Below are positions 14,807 through 23,448 of a DNA stretch of 64,000 nucleotides, in pieces (the first letter of the stretch is position 1; each line of letters begins with the position of its first letter). The translations under genes and the position numbers were made by a program. The notes beneath the pieces are model-generated. The model was given only the letters and a program-made list of their open reading frames with translations. It did not search any database and was not told the DNA's origin. Source of the DNA: Pseudomonas baetica (GTDB lineage Bacteria; Pseudomonadota; Gammaproteobacteria; Pseudomonadales; Pseudomonadaceae); NCBI RefSeq assembly GCF_019733355.1, contig NZ_JAIHLQ010000028.1, positions 1 through 64,000 on the forward strand. Direction: 5' to 3'.

Positions 14807-16788
14807 GCCTTGCCGGTCTGGCCACAGGTCATATTGGCGCCGACATCGACAGCCATCAGGTTGATGCCAAGACTATTTAGCAAGTTGTTGAGCAACGGAT
14901 CGAGCAGCGGACTCAACAGGTTGGTGATCAGCGGTTGGAGAATGCTGGCGACATCACTTATCGAACTGGCAACGCCCGCAACGATGGCACCAAACGGGTT
15001 ACCGCCTTGCGGCTTATAAACAATCAGATTAATACCGGCCAGAGTGCTCGCCAGGCTACCGACAACATTACTGGAAGGCGTGGCGGACAACGTGCTCGGC
15101 GGCAGTTTAAGGTTGGCCGGTATTGGGAAAGGTGTATTGCTGGAATAAAGCAGATCTTGAGTACTGCCCGCCACGCTGGTGCTGGCCATGATCGCGATGC
15201 CGCCGGCGCCATACTGAACATGGGTGCTAGCGTCGCAACTGCCGATCCCCAGAATCTTGTGACAGGTCACAATGCCGAGATCGATCAACGGCAAAGGCGT
15301 GACCGTGGGTAAGGCGGCCGATGAAAAGGCATTGGTCGGATCGATTTTGCCGACTTTGAGATCAGCAATAGACGTGGTGGTATGAGCCGTCAGGCTCTTG
15401 GTGCCACTGGTGCCGGTTGGACATGTGTAGTCAGTGACGTAGCTGGTGGCGCCACCGGCATCCAGGCTGATATCGATTTGGGGCGACGGCAACAGTTTCG
15501 GATCCAGTTGCTGACAACCGGCACCCAGTAAGCAAGCGGCCGAGTTGAGCGTAGCGACCAGGTTCAGACTCAGCAGTGAATTGAGAGTCGGGGTCAACGT
15601 ACCGACCAGCCCCAGCACTGCGTTGCTCAGCCCGCTCACACCAGTCAGCACTGGCAGATTCACTGACAGCATCGTGCGGATCTGCGCAGTGCGAACATAA
15701 ATCCGGTCAGGCCCGGTGGGATTGATCTTGGCCAACGCCGGATTGCCGATGGCGGAAAACTGCGGCGGCTCGATCACTTTGACCCGCACCGTGACATTCG
15801 CCAGCCCAAGCACGCTGATTGGCAATGTCGCAGCCACCGCGCTTTTGCTGTTCGCCAGTTGCACGACGCCCTGAATCAGCTGCATCAACTGCACGTCGGC
15901 ATCCAGCCCCGTCGATGTGGTGCCGGTCTGCAGTTGTAAAATGTCTCCCAGTTTGACGGGGGCGGCACTGAGCGCCGCCGCTTGCAGGTTGCCTAGAGCG
16001 GTAATCACTTCGGCAGTCGCACCATTGGCCTGAACTACGGTCGCAGCGGCCTGAATCAGCTGGGTCACCGAGGCTTGGGTGTTGAGTAGCTGGGTGTAAT
16101 CGCCGGCGGTCACATTAAGGTTGATCGCCAGTTGATCCAGGTATTTGAGCAGATTGATGTCCGTGTGGAGCAATCCGTCCCAGCCGAGTAACGTCAGGTT
16201 GACGTTGCCTCCGAGCAACCCTGAAAACACTGGGTTTAGAATATTCGATTGCGCTGTGTTGATACTGCCCAGCGTACTGCGGATGCTCAATTGGGCAACC
16301 GGTGGCTGTGGCTGGGCAGCAACGGCAGAAGCACGAAGTACGGTATTGAGGCTGACCGACGCCCCACTGAACAACGCATACACAGCATTGGCAAAACTGG
16401 TGGCTACGGTGTGACTGGCGGCGACTTTGATGGCCGTCGCCTGCGTCGCACTGACGGTAAAGGTACGCAGACCGGTTGGCCCGGTCAGCAAAGTGCCGCA
16501 GGTCGTGGCCAGAGTGTTATTGGCATTGACGGCGAAGCCATTGCGCACGGCGCTTTGCCCGGCGTAACTGGCAGCGGTCAGACCAGACTGACAACTACCG
16601 CCGCGACTCACGGCCTCAAGCGCCGCGGTGTCGACGACTCGCTGCAGCTTGCGCTGCTCCATGTACAGCCGACCGCTGTCGACCACCACCAGCATCAACA
16701 CCAGCGCCAACCCCAGGGTCAGCGCCGCCATCAAACCGATTGCCCCCCGCTGCCGGGCCGGGCCATTGAACTGCGAACGAGGCGACAT
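14791..16788 (-). CDS. tadG: TadG-like pilus assembly protein
   Basis: A 665-residue protein. It begins with the TadE/TadG-type membrane anchor (RQRGAIGLMAALTLGLALVLMLVVVDSGRLYMEQRKLQRVVDTAAL shortened: anchor at about residues 12-40). A large periplasmic part follows, rich in Ser, Thr, Ala, Leu and Asn and with several Cys residues. AAGGAG lies just before the ATG at 16788; the longer frame to 16977 runs into a REPIN and was rejected. It is the outermost gene of the locus. Its last 16 bases overlap the end of pprA on the other strand, so the two transcripts are complementary at their 3' ends. Confidence 0.85.
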   Translation of the reverse strand: MSPRSQFNGPARQRGAIGLMAALTLGLALVLMLVVVDSGRLYMEQRKLQRVVDTAALEAVSRGGSCQSGLTAASYAGQSAVRNGFAVNANNTLATTCGTLLTGPTGLRTFTVSATQATAIKVAASHTVATSFANAVYALFSGASVSLNTVLRASAVAAQPQPPVAQLSIRSTLGSINTAQSNILNPVFSGLLGGNVNLTLLGWDGLLHTDINLLKYLDQLAINLNVTAGDYTQLLNTQASVTQLIQAAATVVQANGATAEVITALGNLQAAALSAAPVKLGDILQLQTGTTSTGLDADVQLMQLIQGVVQLANSKSAVAATLPISVLGLANVTVRVKVIEPPQFSAIGNPALAKINPTGPDRIYVRTAQIRTMLSVNLPVLTGVSGLSNAVLGLVGTLTPTLNSLLSLNLVATLNSAACLLGAGCQQLDPKLLPSPQIDISLDAGGATSYVTDYTCPTGTSGTKSLTAHTTTSIADLKVGKIDPTNAFSSAALPTVTPLPLIDLGIVTCHKILGIGSCDASTHVQYGAGGIAIMASTSVAGSTQDLLYSSNTPFPIPANLKLPPSTLSATPSSNVVGSLASTLAGINLIVYKPQGGNPFGAIVAGVASSISDVASILQPLITNLLSPLLDPLLNNLLNSLGINLMAVDVGANMTCGQTGKAYLVI

Positions 16789-16900
16789 GCCGCACTCCTT
16801 TGCCGGCGCACTGCCGAGCGCTACCTCCGTTGATGGAGTTGAGTGTAGACGGGGCTGAGCGAGACGGCTGGCAGGACGCCACTTCACCTGACAACGAACC

Positions 16901-16987
16901 CTGTGTGGGCTTGCTCGCGAATACGGTGTGCCATTCAGTTTTGAATGGGCTGACACGACACCTTCGCGAGCAAGCACGCTCCCCCAG
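16901..16987. repeat. REPIN, degenerate first copy of the array
   Basis: An inverted REP pair with changes in both arms (GTGTGGGCTTGCTCGCGA on the left, GCACGCTCCCCCAG on the right). It lies directly downstream of the first DUF4136 fragment on the minus strand. Confidence 0.85.
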
Positions 16988-17011
16988 GGATGGCGTCAAC
17001 CTGAGGATGGG

Positions 17012-17155
17012 TTAGCGCGGTGGATAGTTCGCCAGAATCCGGCCGACCGTTTCTCGAACCGCAGCGCTGCGATCCGCCGGGTTGGGGGTGCTGCTGAGCA
17101 TGCGCTCATCGCTGCCGCGCCAGACCAGTTTGCCGTCCTGGCCATCGAGCAGGTC
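17012..17155 (-). pseudogene. 3' fragment of DUF4136 lipoprotein gene, fragment 1
   Basis: The last 47 or so codons and the stop of the gene at 17588-18145 are repeated here with few changes (DLLDG..GKLVWRGSDERM, ending ILANYPPR). Homology stops at 17155, where unrelated sequence joins. There is no start codon with a ribosome-binding site, so it is not expected to be translated. Confidence 0.88.
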
Positions 17156-17186
17156 AACACGCCGCCAGGTCAGCTGACAACGAACC

Positions 17187-17273
17187 CTGTGTGGGCTTGC
17201 TCGCGAATACGGTGTGCCATTCAATTTTGAATGGGCTGACACGACGCCTTCGCGAGCAAGCCCGCTCCCACAG
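17187..17273. repeat. REPIN, second copy of the array
   Basis: An inverted REP pair. The left arm carries the same GTGTGGGC change as the first copy and the right arm is intact. The spacer matches the other two copies, differing from them at one position. Confidence 0.88.
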
Positions 17274-17297
17274 GGATGGCGTCAACCTGAGGATGGG

Positions 17298-17441
17298 TTA
17301 GCGCGGTGGGTAGTTCGCCAGAATCCGGCCGACCGTTTCTCGAACCGCAGCGCTGCGATCCGCCGGGTTGGGGGTGCTGCTGAGCATGCGCTCATCGCTG
17401 CCGCGCCAGACCAGTTTGCCGTTCCTGCCATCGAGCAGGTC
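17298..17441 (-). pseudogene. 3' fragment of DUF4136 lipoprotein gene, fragment 2
   Basis: A second partial copy of the 3' end of the gene at 17588-18145, with the same downstream and upstream junctions as fragment 1. It differs from the parent by a few bases and is not expected to make a product. Confidence 0.88.
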
Positions 17442-17472
17442 AACACGCCGCCACGTCAGCTGACAACGAACC

Positions 17473-17563
17473 CTGTGGGAGCGGGCTTGCTCGCGAATAC
17501 GGTGTGCCATTCAGTTTTGAATGGGCTGACACGACGCCTTCGCGAGCAAGCCCGCTCCCACAG
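17473..17563. repeat. REPIN, third copy of the array
   Basis: An intact inverted REP pair immediately downstream of the complete DUF4136 gene. It is the likely parent of the other two copies. Confidence 0.9.
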
Positions 17564-17587
17564 GGATGGCGTCAACCTGAGGATGGG

Positions 17588-18145
17588 TTAGCGCGGTGGG
17601 TAGTTCGCCAGAATCCGGCCGACCGTTTCTCGAACCGCAGCGCTGCGATCCGCCGGGTTGGGGGTGCTGCTGAGCATGCGCTCATCGCTGCCGCGCCAGA
17701 CCAGTTTGCCGTCCTTGCCATCGAGCAGGTCGATCTGGAGGGTCGCGACCTTGTAGGTGATGTTGCGCGTTTCGTTGTACATCGGCGCGCCCCAGTAACC
17801 ATTCCACGGCCCACCCCAACCGCCGCCGTAGTTGGTCGTCACTTGCTGCTGACGATCCTCGACGATCAGATACGCCTGCACACTCAAATCGCCCTTGGCG
17901 CCTACAGCGGCCGGGCGCAAACCGCGCTGGTCCAGTTGATCGGTGACCGCCTGGCGAATGCGTTGTTCGGTCAGGTCGCTCTTGATCCGTGGGTCATCGG
18001 GGCGGTATTGCAGGGCGGGTTCTTTCCAGCTCCAACTGCGATACGCGGCAAAGTCGCGGCTGGCATCGAAATCATGATTGACCTGGTTGGCGGCGCAGGC
18101 GCTGAGCAGCGCGGCCATGGCCAGTAAAGCGAGACGGCGGAACAT
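17588..18145 (-). CDS. DUF4136 lipoprotein
   Basis: A 185-residue lipoprotein (lipobox LLSAC, Cys about residue 18) followed by a DUF4136 domain. The domain shows the usual pieces: a YRSW motif after the N-terminus, a Gly/Trp/Tyr-rich middle (NYGGGWGGPWNGYWG), and a C-terminal segment beginning DLLDG. GGAGA precedes the ATG at 18145; the open frame before it was excluded. The function of the family is unknown; it is probably at the outer membrane. It lies 54 bases after a paralogue (18200-18811). Its 3' end has been copied twice together with a REPIN. Confidence 0.88.
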   Translation of the reverse strand: MFRRLALLAMAALLSACAANQVNHDFDASRDFAAYRSWSWKEPALQYRPDDPRIKSDLTEQRIRQAVTDQLDQRGLRPAAVGAKGDLSVQAYLIVEDRQQQVTTNYGGGWGGPWNGYWGAPMYNETRNITYKVATLQIDLLDGKDGKLVWRGSDERMLSSTPNPADRSAAVRETVGRILANYPPR

Positions 18146-18199
18146 GGAATTTCTCCGGTTGAAGACATGAACCTGCGACAGCGCCCCCATTGCTGAGCG

Positions 18200-18811
18200 C
18201 TAACTCGGAGGATACGCCGACAAGGCCTTTTCCACAGCCTCGCGAATGGCATCGGTGCGATCGATCTGGCTGCCGTTGTTCGCCGTTTCGGCGCTGGCAC
18301 TCCAGACAGGTTGACCGGTGCCGGCATCGAACAAGTCGACCTGCACCACCACTACCTGCTCTTGATAAGTACGCACGATGGGCACCGTGTTGTACATCCC
18401 GTAACCGCGACCATAACGGTCATAGCCGCCGTATCCGCCGTAGTAACCGCTGTCGTCCTGCACCTGGCGCAGGCGGGTTTGCAGGCTCAAACGGGCGCTG
18501 ACCAACAGGTCGGCCGGGCGGTTGTCATGCAACGGGCGCAAGCCGCGCTGGTCCAGTCCATTGCTGACAGCTTCGGCCACTTGCGCCGAATCGGCCCACG
18601 CGGTGCCGGGTGGCAATTGTCCGTTGAGCCACGCCCAACTGCGATAACGCCCGTAATCGCGTGGTGGCGCCGGGTAGGCGCTGCGATCAAAGGTGTTGGC
18701 CGCTTGCGGCGGCGCGGGCGGCAAGGGTAGCGACTGCGCCACATAGGGGTTGTTGCCCTGGCAGGCGGCCAACCCCAGACACATCAGCAATAACCCGCAT
18801 TGAGCTTTCAT
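18200..18811 (-). CDS. DUF4136 lipoprotein, paralogue
   Basis: A 203-residue lipoprotein (lipobox LGLAAC, Cys about residue 17). A Pro-rich linker leads to a DUF4136 domain similar in layout to the next gene: YRSWAWLNG, an LDQRGLRP segment, a Gly/Tyr-rich loop (GYYGGYGGYDRYGRGYG) and a closing VDLFDAGTGQPVWSASAE segment. The two genes probably arose by an old duplication and form an operon. No function is known. Confidence 0.87.
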   Translation of the reverse strand: MKAQCGLLLMCLGLAACQGNNPYVAQSLPLPPAPPQAANTFDRSAYPAPPRDYGRYRSWAWLNGQLPPGTAWADSAQVAEAVSNGLDQRGLRPLHDNRPADLLVSARLSLQTRLRQVQDDSGYYGGYGGYDRYGRGYGMYNTVPIVRTYQEQVVVVQVDLFDAGTGQPVWSASAETANNGSQIDRTDAIREAVEKALSAYPPS

Positions 18812-18823
18812 TTCAGGCTCCGA

Positions 18824-19573
18824 TCAGATCGGCCGGCAGATCCAGTGCAAGTAACGCCCAAGCCCGGCGAAGCTTGGGTGACGACGGTGAGCGAGTTCCA
18901 TCTCGAGCAAATCCACAAGTTCGGCGCGGGCCTGGAATTCGACTGGCATGTAATCGTGGAACACCCTCACCCCGCTTTGGGTTTCGACCTGCCACAGGCC
19001 TTCGAGTTGCGTCGCCAGTTCCCGTGGGTCGAGGGGCATCTGCGGGGTCAGGCTCTGCTTTTCGCCGGCCATGACGTTCTTGCGCATCTTCTTGAAATGG
19101 CCTTTGAGCAGGTTGCGATAGATCAGCGCATCACGGTTGTAGAACGCCAGGGACAGCCATCCGCCGGGTTTGGTCAGTTGATGCAACACCGGCAGGATCG
19201 CGTGGGGTTCGGCCAGCCATTCCAGCACGGCGTGGCAGATCACCAGATCGTAGGGTTCGGTGAGTTGCCCGAGCAGCTCCTGCCACGGCGCCTGAATGAA
19301 CGTCGCGGTTTGCCCGGCATCGGCAAACCGCTGGCGCGCACCTTCAAGCATCGGCTCGGCCGGCTCGGTAAAGGTCACATCATGCCCGCGCTCGGCCAGC
19401 CACAGCGACATGTGGCCCAACCCGCCACCGATGTCCAATACGCGCAACGGTCGATCCGGCAGCGCTTCGGCAAGGTCAGCCTGCAACACCGCGAGGCGAA
19501 TAGCGCCTTTGGCACCACCGTAGATTTTTTCGGCGAAACGGGTCGCCAACTGATCGAAATGCCGGTCGCTCAT
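18824..19573 (-). CDS. cmoM: tRNA 5-carboxymethoxyuridine methyltransferase CmoM
   Basis: A 249-residue SAM-dependent methyltransferase (class I). The SAM motif LDIGGGLGHMSLWLAE lies near residue 46 and the motif IV region is VICHAVLEWL. The N-terminal DRHFDQLATRFAEKIYGGAKG and the middle segment LIYRNLLKGHFKK match CmoM (formerly SmtA). CmoM methylates cmo5U34 to mcmo5U in wobble tRNAs. The ATG overlaps the stop of the MazG-like gene by one base, so the two are cotranslated. Confidence 0.85.
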   Translation of the reverse strand: MSDRHFDQLATRFAEKIYGGAKGAIRLAVLQADLAEALPDRPLRVLDIGGGLGHMSLWLAERGHDVTFTEPAEPMLEGARQRFADAGQTATFIQAPWQELLGQLTEPYDLVICHAVLEWLAEPHAILPVLHQLTKPGGWLSLAFYNRDALIYRNLLKGHFKKMRKNVMAGEKQSLTPQMPLDPRELATQLEGLWQVETQSGVRVFHDYMPVEFQARAELVDLLEMELAHRRHPSFAGLGRYLHWICRPI

Positions 19574-19875
19574 CAGCTGAACCGCCGTTCGCTGTCGGCG
19601 AGCTTGCTGCGCACCACGTCATTCATGTCCAACCCCAACTCGCTGCACAGCAGTAACAGATACAGGACGATATCGCCGACTTCCTGCCCGGCGTGGGCGA
19701 GTTTGTCCGCTGGCAACTGACGCGACTGGTCTTCGCTCAGCCACTGGAAGATCTCCACCAGTTCGGACATCTCGACGCTGGCGGCCATGGCGAGGTTTTT
19801 CGGGCTGTGAAATTGCCGCCAGTCATTGCGGTCGCGAATGGCGTGCAGGCGTTCGGTCAGTTCAACAAGGTTCAT
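19573..19875 (-). CDS. MazG-like nucleotide pyrophosphohydrolase
   Basis: A 100-residue all-helical protein of the MazG/dCTPase superfamily. The metal-binding motif E-x-x-E then E-x-x-D is visible (VEMSELVEIFQWL, then QEVGDIVLYLLLL). The segment WRQFHSPKNLAMAASVE is typical of the short single-domain type (RS21-C6/dCTP pyrophosphatase-like). It probably cleans non-canonical nucleotides from the pool. It is the first gene of a two-gene unit with cmoM. Confidence 0.85.
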   Translation of the reverse strand: MNLVELTERLHAIRDRNDWRQFHSPKNLAMAASVEMSELVEIFQWLSEDQSRQLPADKLAHAGQEVGDIVLYLLLLCSELGLDMNDVVRSKLADSERRFS

Positions 19876-20023
19876 CGGGCTCTCCTGAAGGCGTATAGCT
19901 TCGGGGGGATGCCGATTGAAGGCAAGGGGCTGTCACAGGATTGAGGTAAACCCTCTATAGTTGCAGGGAACTCGGCCACCCACGTTGTGGCCCAAGGCTC
20001 AGCTCTTTCATCAGGATGCACAC

Positions 20024-20317
20024 ATGCAGGTAGAAAGCTTTTTCGAATGGCTCGGCCAGGCACTCGGCTCGGTCATCCGCTTTATCGTTGATGGCCTCAG
20101 CGGGCTGTTCAACCTGTTGAGCAATGCCGGCGGCAACTTTGTCGACGGCTTGTCCAGAACCTTGGGCATGGATACGTCGATCATCAGCATCATCGCGCTG
20201 ATCGTCGGTCTGATGCTGTTGTGGTCGGCGATTCGCGCGTTCATGAATGCGTCGATCATTGCCGGGATCATCTGGTTGCTGCTGGGGTTGTGGCTGCTGA
20301 GCTGGATCATCCACTGA
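20024..20317 (+). CDS. Small membrane protein, unknown function
   Basis: A 97-residue protein with two hydrophobic stretches: SIISIIALIVGLMLLWSAI, and ASIIAGIIWLLLGLWLLSWII at the C-terminus. An amphipathic N-terminal half precedes them (VESFFEWLGQALGSVIRFIV). AGGA lies seven bases before the ATG at 20024; the longer frame from 19961 has no ribosome-binding site. I do not recognise the family. Confidence 0.7.
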   Translation: MQVESFFEWLGQALGSVIRFIVDGLSGLFNLLSNAGGNFVDGLSRTLGMDTSIISIIALIVGLMLLWSAIRAFMNASIIAGIIWLLLGLWLLSWIIH

Positions 20318-20329
20318 CACCGCAAGAGC

Positions 20330-20358
20330 CTGTGGGAGCGGGTAGGCTCACTCCCACA
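20330..20358. repeat. Short REP-like inverted repeat
   Basis: CTGTGGGAG and CTCCCACA flank a short middle. It looks like the terminal parts of a REP element with the core missing. It lies between two plus-strand genes. Confidence 0.6.
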
Positions 20359-20417
20359 ATTGATCGCCTTGCAACCCGCATCAATCGCTACAATCCCCGC
20401 TCCCCCAAGGAGCCCGC

Positions 20418-21767
20418 ATGCCCAACCTGATTGCCGACTGGCGCGACCGCCCGACTCACCGCAAGGTCTGGGCGCTTGCTGCGCCGATGATCCTTTCCAA
20501 TATTTCCGTGCCACTGGTGGCGCTGGTCGACAGCACCGTCATCGGCCACTTGCCTCACGCCCATCAATTGGGCGCGGTGGCGGTCGGGGCCAGCCTGTAT
20601 ACCTTTCTCGCCTGGGCCATGGGTTTTCTGCGCATGGGCACCACAGGCTTCGCCGCGCAAGCGGCCGGACGCAGTGATGGCGCGGCGTTGCGACAAATTC
20701 TGTTGCAAGGTCTGCTGCTGGCGATGGGACTGTCCCTGGTGCTCGGCACTTTGGGCGTACCGTTAAGCGGCGTGGCGTTGCACTTCATGCAACCGTCGGC
20801 GGAACTTGATCAACTGACCCGCGACTTTTTCCATACCCGGCTGTTCGGCTTGCCCGCCGCGCTGGCCAGTTACGCACTGGTCGGCTGGTTCCTCGGCACG
20901 CAGAACGCCCGGGCGCCGCTGGCGATTCTGCTGACCACCAACCTGATCAACATCGTGCTAAACCTGTGGTTCGTCATGGGGCTGGACTGGGGCGTGGTCG
21001 GCTCGGCTCGGGCCTCCGTGATCGCCGAATGGAGCGGTGCCCTTTTGGGGCTAATGCTGACCCGCAAAGCATTGCGCGCCTATCCGGGGCATATTGTCTG
21101 GGCCGCCCTCAAGGTGTGGCAGAGCTGGCGCCCGCTACTGGCGGTCAATCGCGACATTTTCATCCGCAGCCTGGCGCTGCAATCAGTGTTTTTCATGATC
21201 ACCGTGCAAGGCGCTCGTCTCGGCGATGCCACTGTCGCGGCCAACGCATTGCTGCTCAACGGCCTGCTGCTGACTGCTCATGCGCTGGACGGTCTGGCCC
21301 ACGCGGTCGAGGCGTTGTGTGGACACGCCATCGGTGCCCGTGATCGCCTCGCGTTGCGCCGTTCTCTGGTGGTGGCCGGCGGTTGGTCGCTGATCGCCAG
21401 CCTCGGATTCGCCACGCTGTTTTTGCTGGCGGGGCATGTGTTTATCGAAATGCAGACCAACATCCAGAGCGTGCGCGACACGGCGTTCGTTTATCTGCCC
21501 TACCTCGCCGTGCTGCCGTTGATTGCGGTCTGGAGCTACCTGCTCGACGGTCTGTTCATCGGTGCCACCCGTGCGCGCGAAATGCGCAACGGCATGCTGC
21601 TGACGGTGCTACTGCTGGTGCCGTTCGCGTGGGCGCTGCAAGGTTTGGGCAATCACGGTCTGTGGATAACGTTTCTGTTGTTCATGGTGCTGCGCAGTCT
21701 CACCCTCGGCGCGCAAGCCCTCTGGCTCAAGCGCAACGACGGTTGGTTCAGCGGCGCGACTCACTGA
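20418..21767 (+). CDS. MATE family multidrug exporter (DinF-like)
   Basis: A 449-residue polytopic membrane protein with about twelve hydrophobic segments. The N-terminal half holds typical MATE motifs (LAAPMILSNISVPLVALVDSTVIGHL, then GTTGFAAQAAGRSDG). The sequence is closer to the DinF branch than to NorM as I recall it. It should export organic cations or drugs using an ion gradient. AAGGAG precedes the ATG. Its 3' end overlaps the convergent esterase gene by seven bases. Confidence 0.87.
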   Translation: MPNLIADWRDRPTHRKVWALAAPMILSNISVPLVALVDSTVIGHLPHAHQLGAVAVGASLYTFLAWAMGFLRMGTTGFAAQAAGRSDGAALRQILLQGLLLAMGLSLVLGTLGVPLSGVALHFMQPSAELDQLTRDFFHTRLFGLPAALASYALVGWFLGTQNARAPLAILLTTNLINIVLNLWFVMGLDWGVVGSARASVIAEWSGALLGLMLTRKALRAYPGHIVWAALKVWQSWRPLLAVNRDIFIRSLALQSVFFMITVQGARLGDATVAANALLLNGLLLTAHALDGLAHAVEALCGHAIGARDRLALRRSLVVAGGWSLIASLGFATLFLLAGHVFIEMQTNIQSVRDTAFVYLPYLAVLPLIAVWSYLLDGLFIGATRAREMRNGMLLTVLLLVPFAWALQGLGNHGLWITFLLFMVLRSLTLGAQALWLKRNDGWFSGATH

Positions 21768-22636
21768 GTCGGCGTGTGTTCGATGAACCCGACCACTTGA
21801 TCAAGCACCGGCGCCAGTCGACGCAGTGGCCGTGACAGCGTCGCCACCAGCGTTATGTGATTGGGCCGCGAGTAATACAAATCCTGCACCGGCACCCCGG
21901 CCTCGCGCAGTTTGCGCGCAAGGCCGCCGGTGTTGCGTGTCGGGTTGACCAGATCATCTTTGTTCGCGGCGATCAGCAGAGCCGGTGGTGCGTGGCGACT
22001 GACGTGATTGATAGGCTGCGATTGCGGCGGTGAGTCCGGCCAGAAAAACACCGGGCGCACGTCTGGATTCTTGATTGGCAGAAAGTCATAAGGCCCGGCC
22101 AGACCGATCCAGCCGCTGATGTCACTGGGCGACATGCCCACCGCAGCGAGCCAGTCCTTGTCCAGCGCCAGCATTGCCGCGTTGTAGCCACCGGAGCTGT
22201 GGCCCATCAGATACAAGCGCTGCGGATTGCCGGAAAACTCGCGGATGTGCGTTTTGGTCCAGGCAACCGCCCGGGCGCCGTCCTGCAGAAACCGCGGGTA
22301 ACGCACTTGCGGATACAAGCGATAATCCGCCACCACCGCGACTATCCCCCGCGATGCCAGCGCCTCGCCGACAAACGTGTAGTCTTCACGGTCGCCACTG
22401 TTCCAACTGCCACCGTAGAAAAACACCACCACCGGCGCACCCGGCAACGCATGATGCGGCACATACACATCGAGCTTCTGCCGGGGATCGTCGCCATAAG
22501 CAATGCCCGTGGTTTTGTCGAACGTGGTGTCCGGGGTCAGCGCATTGAGCAGTTTCACCGGCGAACAACCGCTCAGTGCCAACAGCAATACGCCCCCCAG
22601 CATTGCGCCGAACCCTTGCCGGAAAAAACCTGCCAT
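21761..22636 (-). CDS. Alpha/beta-hydrolase lipoprotein (carboxylesterase-like)
   Basis: A 291-residue lipoprotein (lipobox ALSGC, Cys about residue 24) with an alpha/beta-hydrolase fold. The nucleophile elbow GHSSGG and the oxyanion-hole segment VVFFYGGSW place it in the esterase/lipase (BD-FAE-like) group. A late Asp (NKDDLVNP) and His (RPNHITLV) complete a plausible Ser-Asp-His triad. It follows the DUF4123 gene by 17 bases on the same strand, so it could be cotranscribed with vgrG. A lipidated esterase is not a usual type VI effector, so that link is uncertain. Confidence 0.85.
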   Translation of the reverse strand: MAGFFRQGFGAMLGGVLLLALSGCSPVKLLNALTPDTTFDKTTGIAYGDDPRQKLDVYVPHHALPGAPVVVFFYGGSWNSGDREDYTFVGEALASRGIVAVVADYRLYPQVRYPRFLQDGARAVAWTKTHIREFSGNPQRLYLMGHSSGGYNAAMLALDKDWLAAVGMSPSDISGWIGLAGPYDFLPIKNPDVRPVFFWPDSPPQSQPINHVSRHAPPALLIAANKDDLVNPTRNTGGLARKLREAGVPVQDLYYSRPNHITLVATLSRPLRRLAPVLDQVVGFIEHTPTQ

Positions 22637-22653
22637 ACGCGCAGAACCTCATC

Positions 22654-23448
22654 TCAAAATTGATCGCCGTGCCACTGGCGACGTACATGGTCAAGCCGCT
22701 CCTGCTGGGTCAGCCCCACCGGGGGAGGCACCAGCACGGCACGCGGATGCAGCAAGCGTAGCCACAACCAGCCATCGAGCACGGTGCGGTCGCTGAACCC
22801 CAGCTCCAGGCCTTGTTGGACATGGGAGGCCATCGCCGCGTAATCGGTTCCCAACGATTGGCACCAGCGCCAGATGTGCTGCTCCAGCAGGCAGGTTTGC
22901 AGGCGCTCGCGCTGACGACGGGTGAGGTTTTCTTCGATGTTCAGTGGCTCGACGGCCAGCCCAGGGTTACGCAACTGCTGCCAACCCTGACTGCCAATCG
23001 CGTAGTCGGCCCAGGTGCCTCCGAACCAACGCAACAGGCGGATCGGCCCGAGCCAGCGACTCAATTCGCCAGCGTCACAGGCGTCGAAAAAATAGCTAGC
23101 GGTCTGGCGGTTGTAATAGCTGAGCAAGGCCCGATGGCTCAAGCCGAACGAGACCGTGAGCATGCGCTGCAAGTGGCTGAGCAGCTCCTGCGCCGTTGCC
23201 TCGCTGGCCAGCAGCAGACCGCGCCAGGTATCCGGGTCGCTGTGACACAACGACGCCAATGCCGGGCAATTGTGCAAGTCGACCAGCACCGGACCGTGCT
23301 CACTGACCGGTTGAAACTCGGTACCGTCAAACAACCAGAAGCACCGTACTCCGGGGAAGCCCTGATGCAATACCGTCAATGCCCGCGCGGCATCCGCGCC
23401 GTCGAGCAACAGCCATTGCGCCGTCGGCTCATGCGCCGCGCCACTCAT
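22654..23448 (-). CDS. DUF4123 adaptor protein of a type VI secretion vgrG unit
   Basis: A 264-residue cytoplasmic protein. The N-terminal half shows DUF4123 traits: WLLLDGADAA near the start, a CFWLFDGTEF region, GPVLVDL and, later, the HRALLSYYNRQTASYFFDAC region. DUF4123 proteins load effectors onto VgrG. The C-terminal 90 residues are variable and may be specific to the cargo. The start overlaps the vgrG stop by four bases, so the two are translationally coupled. Confidence 0.85.
   Translation of the reverse strand: MSGAAHEPTAQWLLLDGADAARALTVLHQGFPGVRCFWLFDGTEFQPVSEHGPVLVDLHNCPALASLCHSDPDTWRGLLLASEATAQELLSHLQRMLTVSFGLSHRALLSYYNRQTASYFFDACDAGELSRWLGPIRLLRWFGGTWADYAIGSQGWQQLRNPGLAVEPLNIEENLTRRQRERLQTCLLEQHIWRWCQSLGTDYAAMASHVQQGLELGFSDRTVLDGWLWLRLLHPRAVLVPPPVGLTQQERLDHVRRQWHGDQF

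Larger units (their letters stand above)
16789..17587. repeat. Threefold tandem array of REPIN plus lipoprotein-gene 3' end
   Basis: This 800-base stretch holds no intact gene. The REPINs at 16901-16987, 17187-17273 and 17473-17563 share the same spacer. After each REPIN comes the same 3' end of a DUF4136 gene. The first two are fragments of about 145 bases and the third is the complete gene at 17588-18145. Repeat units measure 286 and 290 bases. The pattern points to two recent rounds of local duplication. Confidence 0.92.

Noticed and set aside
16901..17563. CRISPR-like array of regular repeats
   Set aside because: The repeats are REPINs plus copied gene ends, the spacers are nearly identical to each other, and no cas gene is near.
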